Positions 6,322 through 15,929 are shown, numbered from the stretch's first letter. The stretch is DNA of 64,000 bases from Desulfofundulus luciae (GCF_030813795.1 NZ_JAUSUX010000007.1:62001-126000), one strand, 5' to 3'. Numbers and translations are program-made. Notes: a model not told the origin generated them from the letters alone.

Positions 6322-9009
6322 TCAGGCGATCTTCTCCACCCGCACGGCGCAGACTTTTAACTCCGGTATTTTGGCCACGGGGTCGCGGGCGGTGTTGGTC
6401 AGCTTGTTGATGGCCACCTCCGGGAAGTGGAAGGAGGTGAAGACCACTCCCTCCGGCACGGTATCTACTACCCTGGCAGTCACTTCCACCCGGCCGCGGC
6501 GGGAGATAACCCGCACCCGGTCCCCGTCGGCGATGCCCAGGGCCCGGGCGTCGGCGGGATTAATCTCCAGGTGCTCGCGGCCGTAGTACTCCTCCAGGGC
6601 ACCGGTACGCAGGGTCATGGTGCCGGTGTGGTAGTGGAAATGACGGCGACCCGTATTCAGGATCAAGGGATATTCTTCATCCGGCTCTTCATCGGGCGGG
6701 ATGTAATCCACCGGGTGGAACTTGCCCAGCCCCCGGACAAACTTGCCCACGTGCAGGATTGGCGTTCCCGGGTGATCGGGGGCGGGACAGGGCCAGACCA
6801 GGCTGCGACTCTCCAGGCGCTGGTAGGAAATACCGCCGTAGGAAGGGGTGAGGCGGGCAATTTCCTCCATGATTTCCGCAGGCGAGCTGTACTGCATGGG
6901 GTAACCCATGGCCGTAGCCACCAGGCAGATGATCTGCCAGTCGGGTTTGGCTTCCCCTAACGGCTCAATGGCCTTGCGCACCCGCTGAACCCGGCGCTCG
7001 GTGTTGGTAAAGGTGCCGTCCTTCTCGGCAAAACTGGCTGCGGGCAAAACCACATCGGCCAATTTGGCCGTCTCGGTGAGGAAGATGTCCTGCACCACCA
7101 AAAAGTCCAGCTTTTCTAAAGCGTGAACTACGTGATCGGCATCGGGGTCGGAGAGCACGGGGTTTTCGCCCATGATGTACATCCCTTTAATTTCTCCCCG
7201 GGCGGCGGCTTCGATCATTTCGCCCACGGTAAGCCCGGGCTTAGCCGGCAGCTCGTCTACCCCCCAGGCCGCGGCAAACTTGGACCGCACATCCTCGAGG
7301 GTAACGCTCTGGTAGCCCGTGAGGACGTTGGGCAGGGCGCCCATGTCGCAGGCTCCCTGGACGTTGTTCTGACCCCGCAGGGGGTTCACGCCGCTGTGGG
7401 GCTTGCCGATGTGCCCGCAGAGCATAGCCAGGTTGGCCACGGCAAAGACGTTATGGGTGCCGCAGATGTGCTGGGTGAGGCCCATGGTATAAATAATGGT
7501 GGCGTTTCTGGCCGTGGCGTAACCCCGGGCCACTTCCCGGATCACATCGGGGCTAATACCGGTAATTTCCGCCACATATTCGGGGGTGTATTTGGCCACC
7601 GCCTCTTTGAGGGCTTCAAACCCTTCGGTGCGGGTGTCCACAAATTCTTTGTTCACCAGGCCTTCGGAAATAATCACATTGGCCAGGCCGTTTAAAAGGG
7701 CGATGTCCGTGCCCGATTTCAACTGCAGGTGATGGTGGGCCAGACCGGCCACCTCTGTCCTGCGGGGGTCCACCACCACCAGGGTGGCGCCGTTGCGCAC
7801 GGCCTTTTTCACCTGAAGGCCGATAACCGGGTGTGACTCGGTGGTGTTGGTCCCTATGGCCAGAATAAAGTCGGCTCCCCCAATATCACCGATGGGGTTG
7901 GTCATGGCCCCGCTGCCAAATGCTGCCGCCAGACCGGCGACAGTAGGCGAGTGTCAGAGACGGGCACAGTGGTCGATGTTGTTGGTCCCAAGTACGGCCC
8001 TGGCGAACTTGCTCATCAAGTAGTTTTCTTCGTTGGTGCACCGGGCCGAACTCAGGACCCCCAGAGCGTCGGAGCCGTATTCTTTTTTAATGGACCCCAG
8101 CTTCCCGGCCACCAGGTTGATGGCTTCTTCCCAGCCGGCTTCCTCAAAGACACCGTTGCGCTTGATCAAGGGTTTGGTGAGGCGGTCGGGGTGGTGAATA
8201 AAGCCGTAACCAAAACGGCCTTTCACGCACAGGGCACGCCCGTTGACTTCACCGTCACAGGATGTTACCCCCACCACACGGCCGTCCTTTACATTGAGAT
8301 CAAAGGTGCAACCGGTGCCGCAGTATGGGCAGGTGGTCCGCACCTTCTTAACTTCCCAGGTGCGGGCCGCCGCACGCAGTCTCTTTTCCTGCAGGGCCCC
8401 CACCGGGCAAACGGCCACACAGTTGCCGCAAAAAACGCAGTCGGAACCGGCCAGGGTACTGTCCATGGCCGGGGTAACCTTGGTGTTGAACCCCCGGTAG
8501 GCAAAGTCCACTATGTTTTTACCCTGTATTTCAGCACAGGCCCGAACGCACTTACCGCACAGGATGCATTTATTCAAGTCCCGCACTATGAAGGGGTTAT
8601 CATCTTCAATGGGGTAACTGTGGCGCTCACCGGTGAAACCGGGTTCCCGCACGCCGTACATGTAGGCGTAGTCCTGTAAACGGCAGTCGCCGTTTCTACC
8701 GCAGGTCAGGCAGTCCTGCGGGTGGTTAGCCAGCAGCAGCTCAATGATGGTTTTCCGGGCTTCCACCACGGCCGGTGAGGCGGTATGCACCACCATGCCG
8801 CTGGTGACAGTGGTGACGCAGGAAGCCGGCAGGTTGCGCATGCCCTCGATTTCCACCACGCACAGGCGGCAGCCGCCCCACGGGGTGAGCTCCGGGTCGT
8901 GGCACAGGGTGGGAATGAAAATCCCCGCGGACCGGGCCGCATCCAGCACGGTGGTGCCGGCCGGTACGGTAACCTGTTTCCCGTCTATGGTTAAGGTGAC
9001 TTCCGCCAC
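6322..9009 (-). CDS. fdhA: Selenocysteine formate dehydrogenase catalytic subunit, NuoG/FdhA type (UGA read-through)
   Basis: One 895-residue protein interrupted only by an in-frame TGA at 7954-7956 (codon 352). The context, NIDHCARL-(Sec)-HSPTVAGL, is the Mo/W active-site motif of formate dehydrogenases, and a SECIS-like hairpin follows. Domains: 2Fe-2S ferredoxin (about 1-80), His-Cys 4Fe-4S as in NuoG (about 80-120), two 4Fe-4S (about 140-205), a CPYCGTGC 4Fe-4S motif of the molybdopterin domain (about 228), catalytic Mo/W-bisPGD domain, and C-terminal molydopterin-dinucleotide-binding domain ending near 6322. It oxidises formate or reduces CO2. It is the last gene of an operon with a truncated paralogue, NuoF- and NuoE-like subunits, implying NAD(P)-linked and possibly electron-bifurcating activity. 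Automated annotation is likely to split it into two genes at the UGA. Confidence 0.93.
7925..7956 (-). promoter_or_regulatory. Bacterial SECIS element of fdhA
   Basis: Starting 12 nt after the UGA, GUCGCC (7941-7936) pairs with GGCGGC (7930-7925) around the loop GGUCU. The distance from the UGA and the GGUCU apical loop are the same as in the classical fdhF SECIS recognised by SelB. It lies inside coding sequence. Confidence 0.8.
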
Positions 9010-9060
9010 GTAATTGTACCTCCTTCCTGCCTGATTACCTTTCTTATTACCATCTTTTAT

Positions 9061-9993
9061 TTATTTCCCTTCCACTTCCTTCATCCTGGCCACGACGCCC
9101 TCCAATCCCAGGGCTTCAGCCCAGGAAACGGGCACAAACCGGCCGTCCTTTTTCAGCATGGGGGTCATTGGTTCTTCCACGTAGAGCAGCTCCAGACCCA
9201 GGCGGCCTTTGAGGCACAGAGGCCGGCCGGGGCCGGGTTCTTTTGCTGTAATGCCGATCACTTTCCCGTCTTTGATGTTCAGCTCAAAGGTACATCCGCT
9301 TTCACAAAAAGTGCAGGTGACGGGTTTCCTTTGAATTTCCCAGGTGCGCCCTTTGCCGGCCATGGGCTTGTAGGTCAATGCGCCTACCGGGCAGACGGCC
9401 ACGCAGCGGGCGCAATAAACACAGTCCGACTCGCCCAGGGGTACGTCCATGGCCGTAACCACTCTGGTGTTAAAGCCCCGGTAACCGAAGTCAATCACGC
9501 TGCGTCCGGGCACAGCCTGGCAGGTACGCACGCACTTGCCGCACAGGATGCACTTATTTTGATCCCTGATGATATAGGGGTTGGAATCATCCAGGGGGTA
9601 ATTTTTCCTCTCGCCGTGAAAGCTGGTCTGTCGAACCCCGTACATGAAGGCATAATCCTGCAAACGGCAGTCGCCGTTTTTTTCGCAGGTCAGGCAGTCC
9701 TGGGGGTGGTTGGCCAGCAGCAAATCGATAATGGTACGCCGCGCCTCAATTACCGCTTCCGAGGCGGTGTGGACCACCATCCCCTCGGCCACGGTGGTCA
9801 CGCAGGAGGCCGGCAGGTTGCGCATTCCAGGTATCTCCACGATGCACAGGCGGCAGGCCCCAAACCCCGGAATGGCCGGGTCGTGGCACAGGGTGGGGAT
9901 GAAAATCCCCGCCGACCGGGCCGCATCCAGCACGGTGGTGCCGGCCGGTACGGTCACCTTTTGCCCGTCTATGGTTAAAGTGACATTGGCCAC
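9061..9993 (-). CDS. Truncated FdhA-like iron-sulfur protein without catalytic domain
   Basis: 310 aa. It aligns with the first ~300 residues of the adjacent FdhA: 2Fe-2S ferredoxin (about 1-80), NuoG-type His-Cys cluster, two 4Fe-4S clusters (CILCGKC and CVYCARC motifs), then a CTFCESGC version of the 4Fe-4S motif that opens the molybdopterin domain. It stops soon after, in KMEVEGK-like sequence, with no Mo/W domain and no selenocysteine. Nearly identical DNA at the two 5' ends shows a tandem duplication. It is intact, has its own ribosome binding site and sits within the operon 51 bp upstream of fdhA, so it is probably a functional electron-transfer subunit rather than a pseudogene. Confidence 0.85.
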   Translation of the reverse strand: MANVTLTIDGQKVTVPAGTTVLDAARSAGIFIPTLCHDPAIPGFGACRLCIVEIPGMRNLPASCVTTVAEGMVVHTASEAVIEARRTIIDLLLANHPQDCLTCEKNGDCRLQDYAFMYGVRQTSFHGERKNYPLDDSNPYIIRDQNKCILCGKCVRTCQAVPGRSVIDFGYRGFNTRVVTAMDVPLGESDCVYCARCVAVCPVGALTYKPMAGKGRTWEIQRKPVTCTFCESGCTFELNIKDGKVIGITAKEPGPGRPLCLKGRLGLELLYVEEPMTPMLKKDGRFVPVSWAEALGLEGVVARMKEVEGK

Positions 9994-10052
9994 TGAAAAC
10001 TTTCCCCCCTTTAACCGTTCCTTATGGTATCACCCCAACGGCCAGCGCTTGC

Positions 10053-12005
10053 TTACGCCTTTTCCACGGCGCCGAACTTGCACTTCTGCATGCAGTTGCC
10101 GCACTTGATGCACCGGGAAATATCGATGACGTGGGGCTGTTTCTTTTCGCCGCTGATGGCTCCGGCCGGACAGGCGCGGGCACAACTGCCGCAACCGGTG
10201 CACTTTTCGGCGTTGATGGTGTACACCAAAAGCGCCTGGCAAACGCGGGCCGGGCAGCGTTTATCCCTGATATGGGCTTCGTATTCGTCCCGGAAATAGC
10301 GCAATGTGGACAGGATCGGGTTGGGGCAGGTCTGTCCCAGGCCGCAAAGGGCCGTGCTTTTGACCACCCGGGCCAGCCGCTCCAGGGTCTCGATGTCTTC
10401 CTCCTTACCCTGGCCTTCGCAGATGCGGGTGAGGATTTCCAGCATGCGCTTGGTGCCCTCCCGGCAGGGAGTGCATTTGCCGCAGGATTCGGCCTGGGTG
10501 AAGTTTAAGAAGAACCGGGCCACATCCACCATGCAGGTGGTTTCATCCATGACTACCAGGCCGCCGGAACCCATGATGGCTCCTGCGGAAGTGAGGGATT
10601 CATAGTCGATGGGCAGGTCCAGCTGTTCCTCGGGCAGGCAGCCGCCGGAAGGCCCGCCGATCTGCACGGCCTTGAACTTCTTGCCGTCCCGGATGCCGCC
10701 GCCCACGCCAAAGATGATCTCCCGCATGGTAATGCCCATGGGCACTTCCACCAGGCCCGTGTTATTCACCTTGCCGGTCAGGGCGAAAATCTTGGTGCCC
10801 TTGCTCTTTTCCGTGCCCATGGCGGCATACCAGGCGCCGCCGTTGCGGATGATCAGGGGCACGTTGGCAAAGGTTTCCACGTTATTGATATTGGTGGGCT
10901 TGCCCCATAAACCTTTTTGCGCCGGGAAGGGCGGTCTCGGCCGCGGCATGCCCCGGTTGCCCTCAATGGAAGTTAAAAGGGCCGTCTCTTCGCCGCATAC
11001 GAAGGCGCCGGCGCCAGCCTTGATCTTGATATGGAAGTTAAAGCCGGAATTGAGAATGTTATCCCCTATGAGCCCGCATTCCTCGGCCTGGGCAATGGCT
11101 ATCTTGAGCCGGTGAATGGCCAGGGGATACTCGGCCCGCACGTAAATATAGCCTTCATCGGCGCCAACGGCATAGCCGCAAATCAGCATTCCCTCCAGCA
11201 CCGCGTGGGGATCCCCTTCCAGGACGCTGCGGTCCATAAAGGCTCCCGGGTCCCCTTCGTCGGCGTTGCAGACTACATACTTCTTGTCCCCTTCCGCGGC
11301 ACGGACAAAGCTCCACTTCATCCCGGTGGGAAAACCGGCGCCGCCCCTGCCCCGCAGGCCGGAGATCTTGACTTCTTCAATTACCTGCTCGGGGGTCATT
11401 TCAAACAGTGCTTTGGTCAGGGCCAGATAACCGTCATTGGCCACATAGTCGGCAATTTCTTCGGGATTGATGTGCCCGCAATTGGCGAGCACCAGGCGCT
11501 TTTGCTTGGCGTAGAAAGGAACGGTCTCGTAGGTGAGGGATTTTTCACCGGTGGCGGGATCAACGTAGAGCAGGCGCTCAACCACCTGGCCCCCCACCAG
11601 ATGGCCGGCCACAATCTCGGGAATATCCTCTACCTGCACCCGGGTGTAGAAGATTTTCTGGGGCTCCACAATCATCAGGGGGCCCTGCTCGCAAAAACCA
11701 TGGCAGCCGGTGATTTTGACCGATACTCTATCCTGCAAACCCTGCTTTTGCAGCTCTTCCACCAGGGCATCCACCAGTTTGCGGGAACCGGAGGAGGTAC
11801 AGCCGGTACCGGCGCAAATGAGAATCTGCCGCCTGGAGCTATCTTCAGGCAGGTGGATATCCTCCAGAAATGCCTTGTATTTGGCCCGGCAGCTTTCATC
11901 CTCGTGGCACAGGGGCCCCTGCCGGCGGCATTTGATATAGTCTTTGCAGGGGCTGGCCGGGGAATGGAAACACTTTTCACAGCATTTATCCATTAATGAC
12001 TTCAT
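10053..12005 (-). CDS. NuoF-like NADH/flavin subunit of the formate dehydrogenase complex
   Basis: 650 aa. A short Cys-rich N-terminus (CCEKC near 8-12, further Cys to about 39) precedes a thioredoxin-like 2Fe-2S domain (about 60-150; CAGTGC), the NADH- and FMN-binding 51-kDa domain (about 195-430; GLRGRGGAGFPTG and the CNADEGDPGAFMDR motif), SLBB, the NuoF 4Fe-4S site (CGKCTPCREG near 540), and two C-terminal ferredoxin 4Fe-4S motifs (CTGCGSCARACP, CIKCGNCMQKC). This is the HydB/NfnB-type architecture used to link NAD(H) to iron-sulfur chains. It sits between the NuoE-like gene and the FdhA-type genes with 19- and 59-bp gaps. It parallels the HydB at 21410-23290; the extra Cys-rich N-terminus is specific to this copy. 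Confidence 0.9.
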   Translation of the reverse strand: MKSLMDKCCEKCFHSPASPCKDYIKCRRQGPLCHEDESCRAKYKAFLEDIHLPEDSSRRQILICAGTGCTSSGSRKLVDALVEELQKQGLQDRVSVKITGCHGFCEQGPLMIVEPQKIFYTRVQVEDIPEIVAGHLVGGQVVERLLYVDPATGEKSLTYETVPFYAKQKRLVLANCGHINPEEIADYVANDGYLALTKALFEMTPEQVIEEVKISGLRGRGGAGFPTGMKWSFVRAAEGDKKYVVCNADEGDPGAFMDRSVLEGDPHAVLEGMLICGYAVGADEGYIYVRAEYPLAIHRLKIAIAQAEECGLIGDNILNSGFNFHIKIKAGAGAFVCGEETALLTSIEGNRGMPRPRPPFPAQKGLWGKPTNINNVETFANVPLIIRNGGAWYAAMGTEKSKGTKIFALTGKVNNTGLVEVPMGITMREIIFGVGGGIRDGKKFKAVQIGGPSGGCLPEEQLDLPIDYESLTSAGAIMGSGGLVVMDETTCMVDVARFFLNFTQAESCGKCTPCREGTKRMLEILTRICEGQGKEEDIETLERLARVVKSTALCGLGQTCPNPILSTLRYFRDEYEAHIRDKRCPARVCQALLVYTINAEKCTGCGSCARACPAGAISGEKKQPHVIDISRCIKCGNCMQKCKFGAVEKA

Positions 12006-12024
12006 TTCTTTCGCCGCCCCCTTT

Positions 12025-12510
12025 CTATTCGTACTGCTCGAGAACTTCGGCCGCCCGCTCCGGGGTCAAACGGCCGTGGGTATCGTCGTTGACCATCATC
12101 ACCGGCGCCAGGCCGCAGGCACCCAGGCAGGCCACCGTCTCCAGGGTGTAGCGCAGGTCGGCGGTGGTTTCGTTTCTGCCCACGCCAAGCTTCTCCGATA
12201 CCGATGCAAATACCCGGGCCGCCCCCCGCACGTGGCAGGCCGTCCCCTGGCAGACTCTGATAATATTCCGCCCCCGGGGTTTTAAGTGGAACTGGGCGTA
12301 AAAGGTGGCCACCCCGAAGACCTTGCTGAAGGGAACCTTCAGCTCGGCGGCTATCCTTTGCATCACTTCCCCGGGCAGGTACCCGTAAATCTCCTGAGCT
12401 TCCTGCAACAGCGGGATGAGCGCCCCTTTAGTGCCCCGGTACTGCTCAAAAACCTTCTCCAGGGCTTCTCTTTTGGCCGCTTCATCCTGACATCCACACT
12501 GACAGCTCAC
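12025..12510 (-). CDS. NuoE-like [2Fe-2S] thioredoxin-fold subunit
   Basis: 161 aa from a GTG at 12510. GGGAGGAGGG lies 8 nt upstream, which I prefer to an upstream ATG at 12555 whose reading frame runs through the binding site. The Cys pattern C-x4-C...CLGAC-GLAP is that of the 24-kDa NADH dehydrogenase subunit and HydC, carrying a [2Fe-2S] cluster. A CQCGC sequence right at the N-terminus is extra. First gene of the formate dehydrogenase operon; partner of the NuoF-like protein 19 bp downstream. Confidence 0.9.
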   Translation of the reverse strand: MSCQCGCQDEAAKREALEKVFEQYRGTKGALIPLLQEAQEIYGYLPGEVMQRIAAELKVPFSKVFGVATFYAQFHLKPRGRNIIRVCQGTACHVRGAARVFASVSEKLGVGRNETTADLRYTLETVACLGACGLAPVMMVNDDTHGRLTPERAAEVLEQYE

Positions 12511-12605
12511 CAGAATTTCCCTCCTCCCATTGCTCTCCCTCGCAGGTGCAAACAAACCCGCTTATTAATACAGCCAACAGCCTGCGCATTACGGGTGCAC
12601 AGGCT

Positions 12606-13181
12606 TTACCAGCGGGTGTAAACAACCCGCTCTTCGGTAACCAGAATGTGCACCGGGCAATCGTGGGGGCCGGCGTAAACCTGCGGGCGGATCTGCAGCT
12701 CAAAGGCCAGGGCCAGCCAGACGGTGTCGGGCCTGGTGCGGGGCAGGAAGCGGTCGTAAAACCCGCCGCCATAACCCAGCCGGTTGCCCTTCAGGTCAAA
12801 GGCCACCCCCGGCACCACCACCAGATCCAGTTCCTGGGGCTCCAGGGGACGCAGGCACTCCGGGCGGGGTTCCAGGATGCCCCACGTTCCCGGCGCCAAA
12901 TCGCCCGGGTATTCCAGCAACAAGGAGGGGGTGAGCCGCCTGCCGGCCACATCGGTCACCGGCACGGCCACCCTTTTCCCCCGGGCCATGGATTCTGCAA
13001 TCAGAGCGCCGGTCTGCACCTCGTTGCGGAAGTCAACATAGGCCATGAGAGTCCGGGCCCTTTGAAACTCCTCCAGGGACAGCACGCGGCGCAAAATCCG
13101 CCCGCTTTTTTCGGCTATTTCTTCCGGAGAAAGACTGCCCCGTGCTTTTAAGACATCCTTTCTTAATTCGCCCTTGCCCAC
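12606..13181 (-). CDS. 5-formyltetrahydrofolate cyclo-ligase
   Basis: 191 aa. Converts 5-formyl-THF plus ATP to 5,10-methenyl-THF. Family marks are an N-terminal LRKDVLKARGSLS-type helix, the PxTDVAGRRL region, and the signature GNRLGYGGGFYDRFL near 140-155 that binds nucleotide and folate. It precedes the formate dehydrogenase operon on the same strand with a 95-bp gap, fitting a shared role in one-carbon metabolism. Confidence 0.92.
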   Translation of the reverse strand: MGKGELRKDVLKARGSLSPEEIAEKSGRILRRVLSLEEFQRARTLMAYVDFRNEVQTGALIAESMARGKRVAVPVTDVAGRRLTPSLLLEYPGDLAPGTWGILEPRPECLRPLEPQELDLVVVPGVAFDLKGNRLGYGGGFYDRFLPRTRPDTVWLALAFELQIRPQVYAGPHDCPVHILVTEERVVYTRW

Positions 13182-13277
13182 CAGAAATCCTCCATCTGTC
13201 AGATTTCAATAAAAATTTTTAATTAGTTCTTGAAAAAACAATTCGCCGGCAATTAAAAAGTTCCTCCCCGGTTGCCT

Positions 13278-14195
13278 TTACCTGAGCTTTAATGAGCCGG
13301 CGATTCCACTGGCTTCTTTTATAAAAGAAACGAACTCTTTTACCACAGATGTGTGGGACCTGTTTTTTTTATAAATTAAATAAAAGTTTCGAAGCAAGGA
13401 AAATCCCTTAATCCTCACAGGTACAAGCGTACATAGTTTTAATTCCTTTTGAACCGCCCACATGGAAATGATACTGGCTCCAAAACCAGCTTCTACAGCC
13501 TTTTTTACTGCTTCGGTACTCCCCAGTTCCATGACAACGTTTAATGCAGACAATTCCACCCCCGCTTCCTTCAACCGCTCTTCGGTAACTTTCCTTGTAC
13601 CCGACCCCTGTTCCCGCAACACCAGGGGGAGCGCAACGAATTCATTCAGCGAGATATATTTTCTTCCAGCTAAAGGGTGCCCAGCCGGAAGTACCACCAT
13701 CAACTCGTCCTGCAAAAAAGGGCTGGCAGCCAGTTCCTGATCGTCTACATGACTCTCCACCAGTCCTAAATCCAGGATGTTTTTTGATACCCGTTTCGCA
13801 ATTTGCTCTGTATTGGTTACCTGTAGAAACACTTTTACCTGTGGATACTGATTCTTAAAACGGCCAATTACCTGGGGAATTACATACTCACCCAGAGTAA
13901 AACTTGCTCCAATGGACAGTGTACCCCTCATACATCCTGTAAGGGCAGAGATATCTTTCTCTGCTTCATCTACCAGGGACAAGATCTTCTCTACATAGCT
14001 ATACAGGATACGGCCGGCCTCTGTTAGATTCACCTGGTGGGTGTTACGCTCAAATAACCGTGTGCCGAAGTGATCTTCCAGGGATTTAATCTGCATACTG
14101 ATGGCCGGCTGGGAAATAAACAGGACCTGTGCAGCCTTTGAAAAGCTCTTTTTATCAGCTACTATCTTGAAAATATACAACTGGTGAAAGTTCAC
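13278..14195 (-). CDS. LysR-family transcriptional regulator (CysL/YeiE-like)
   Basis: 305 aa. N-terminal winged HTH (about 1-60, with the typical SFSKAAQVLFISQPAISMQI helix), linker helix, and periplasmic-binding-like effector domain (about 90-300). It is third in an operon after a YeiH-type exporter and a universal stress protein. LysR proteins paired with YeiH-family genes usually belong to the CysL/YeiE group, linked to sulfur or sulfite metabolism. The inverted repeats at 15806-15841 are the likely operator. Just 8 bp separate it from the usp gene. Confidence 0.88.
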   Translation of the reverse strand: MNFHQLYIFKIVADKKSFSKAAQVLFISQPAISMQIKSLEDHFGTRLFERNTHQVNLTEAGRILYSYVEKILSLVDEAEKDISALTGCMRGTLSIGASFTLGEYVIPQVIGRFKNQYPQVKVFLQVTNTEQIAKRVSKNILDLGLVESHVDDQELAASPFLQDELMVVLPAGHPLAGRKYISLNEFVALPLVLREQGSGTRKVTEERLKEAGVELSALNVVMELGSTEAVKKAVEAGFGASIISMWAVQKELKLCTLVPVRIKGFSLLRNFYLIYKKNRSHTSVVKEFVSFIKEASGIAGSLKLR

Positions 14196-14203
14196 GGCGA
14201 TCG

Positions 14204-14698
14204 CTACCTACCCTTAACAACCAGAACGGGGATCTCTGATGCTTCAACTACTGCTTCTGCAACGCTCCCCAATGCTATTCTTTTAATTCCCGTTAAGCCG
14301 GTATCCCCTACAACAATTAAGTCGGCCTCTTCTTTCTCAGCAGTATCTACAATCTGTTTAACAGGATTGCCCCTTAAAAGAAGCCGGTTAACATCTAAAC
14401 AGTATGCCTTACCGTACCTCTGAACAAGCTCCAGGCCAGCCAGCCCATAACGGATCCTTTTACTCTTTTTTGCCAGGTATTCCCACTGATCTTCTGGAAC
14501 AACGGCCTCTTCACCGTCGGAGTCTACAAACACAGCAGTTATTTTTGCACCGTGACACCTGGCTAAAGCTACGGCATATTTAGTTGCTTCAACAGCCGGA
14601 GCCGAACCATCCACCGCTAGAATAATCCTGTTAATGGAAATACTTGCTACTTCCAGTTGATATCCTCTTAAAAGTTGCTCTGCCAGCCCGCTAACCAT
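14204..14698 (-). CDS. Universal stress protein (UspA family)
   Basis: 164 aa, single Usp domain. An N-terminal beta strand with the RIILAVDGSAPA motif, and a C-terminal VVGDTGLTGIKRIALGSV-A loop of the ATP-binding type (G-2x-G-9x-G(S/T)) indicate a nucleotide-binding member. About 10 extra residues precede the domain. Middle gene of the exporter-usp-lysR operon (17 bp after the exporter). Confidence 0.88.
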   Translation of the reverse strand: MVSGLAEQLLRGYQLEVASISINRIILAVDGSAPAVEATKYAVALARCHGAKITAVFVDSDGEEAVVPEDQWEYLAKKSKRIRYGLAGLELVQRYGKAYCLDVNRLLLRGNPVKQIVDTAEKEEADLIVVGDTGLTGIKRIALGSVAEAVVEASEIPVLVVKGR

Positions 14699-14715
14699 CT
14701 TAATACCTCCAAAGC

Positions 14716-15738
14716 CTAAAAATGAACAATGCGAACAGCAGCAAATCCAGCAATCGAAATGACCAGGGATCCGAGCAAACCGACGAAAAATGATTTTAAG
14801 CCCATACGTTTAAACATTACAATATCAACGTTAAGTCCCATGCCCGCCATGGCCATAATCAAAAAAAGATTACTAATTTGCAGGATTAAAGAAGCAAGCT
14901 CATCTGGTATTAAACCAGTGGTTCTAAGGCAACTCATCCCGAGAAAACCCAGAAGAAACCAGGGAAATGATAGGTTACGCCACCCGCTAATTTGTTCTTT
15001 CTCCCCATTTTTCAAATTAAACCAGAGGCTTATTCCCAGGGTAACGGGAACCAGCAGGGCCACCCGGCCGAGTTTGGTTAAAAGGGCCATGTTAGCCGCA
15101 GAGCTTCCTGCCGACTGGGTTGCAGCTATCACGTGTGCTATTTCATGTAAGGTTGCTCCTGCAAAAACGCCGTAAGAACTTGCATCCAGGCCCCAAAACG
15201 GCTGTAGTAAGACATATAAAACACTACCAATGGTACCCAAAACGGCAACACTTGCCACTGATACAACTGTCTCATCCTGGCTGGCCTTAACCGTTGGCGC
15301 AACGGCAGCTACAGCAGCAGCTCCACAAACACCAGTTCCTACCGCTGTTAGTAAAGCCAACCGTTCCTCTACAGCAAATAATCGTCCCAGAAAACAAATA
15401 ATAACAATGGCCGATAAAATAACCGCAGCATCGAGAAGAATAATTTTGGGACCTGTAGCAACTATGGCATCGAGGTTGAGTCGAACACCCATCAAAACGA
15501 TACCATAACGCAAAAGTCTCTTACTGGCGAAATTTATCCCTACATTAGCATGTTTATGGATCCCCATAACGCCCCGCCAGCAAATACCAATTAAAATTGC
15601 AATAACCATAGGTCCGGATACAGAAAAAAAAGGTAGTGTGGCAATATTATGAGCAAGAATCCCCACTACTATGGTTAAAATGAGCCCTTGAATGCCACCG
15701 TGAAAAAAAACTTTACGCTGAAGAATTTCAACCCTCAC
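14716..15738 (-). CDS. YeiH/UPF0324-family membrane transporter
   Basis: 340 aa, about ten hydrophobic segments, with the family motifs NIATLPFFSVSGPMVIAIL near the N-terminus, the GVCGAAAVAAVAPTVKA repeat near 135-150 and GATLHEIAHVIAA near 190. The YeiH family is usually annotated as a putative sulfate exporter; the substrate is not firmly known. First gene of an operon with usp and a LysR regulator. In a sulfate- or sulfite-handling anaerobe a role in sulfur oxyanion export is plausible. Confidence 0.85.
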   Translation of the reverse strand: MRVEILQRKVFFHGGIQGLILTIVVGILAHNIATLPFFSVSGPMVIAILIGICWRGVMGIHKHANVGINFASKRLLRYGIVLMGVRLNLDAIVATGPKIILLDAAVILSAIVIICFLGRLFAVEERLALLTAVGTGVCGAAAVAAVAPTVKASQDETVVSVASVAVLGTIGSVLYVLLQPFWGLDASSYGVFAGATLHEIAHVIAATQSAGSSAANMALLTKLGRVALLVPVTLGISLWFNLKNGEKEQISGWRNLSFPWFLLGFLGMSCLRTTGLIPDELASLILQISNLFLIMAMAGMGLNVDIVMFKRMGLKSFFVGLLGSLVISIAGFAAVRIVHF

Positions 15739-15805
15739 TTACGGCCATCTCCCCTTGTCGTTTTTTTTAAAGTTTACCACTGGAAAGGGTAATAAGGGAA
15801 ATACC

Positions 15806-15841
15806 GGTTAATAATAACCCTTATAAGGTAATATTTATAAG
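15806..15841. promoter_or_regulatory. Twin dyads upstream of the yeiH-like operon (LysR operator candidate)
   Basis: Two adjacent inverted repeats: GGTTA-ATAA-TAACC (15806-15819) and CTTATAA-N8-TTATAAG (15820-15841). They lie 68-103 nt upstream of the yeiH start. AT-rich dyads with T...A ends are typical LysR-type boxes, and a LysR gene is in the operon. Confidence 0.5.
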
Positions 15842-15902
15842 CAAAGGGGGTAAGAATGGCCATTCAGGTCCACTGAGTTAAATATCTCCCGTTAAAATCT
15901 AA

Positions 15903-15929
15903 GAGCACACATTCTTACGATGTGTGCTC
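15903..15929 (-). terminator. 10-bp hairpin after the phosphatase gene
   Basis: GAGCACACAT (15903-15912) pairs perfectly with ATGTGTGCTC (15920-15929), 83 nt past the stop codon; on the minus strand it is followed by TTAGATTTT. It probably ends the sensory-hydrogenase/phosphatase transcript. Confidence 0.6.

Noticed and set aside
6322-7905. A separate molybdopterin oxidoreductase gene starting at 7905
   Set aside because: The frame is continuous with 7954-9009 through a UGA in the formate dehydrogenase selenocysteine motif with a SECIS hairpin.
9061-9993. Pseudogene call for the short FdhA paralogue
   Set aside because: The frame is intact with its own ribosome binding site, complete cluster motifs and a position inside the operon; divergence is spread evenly.
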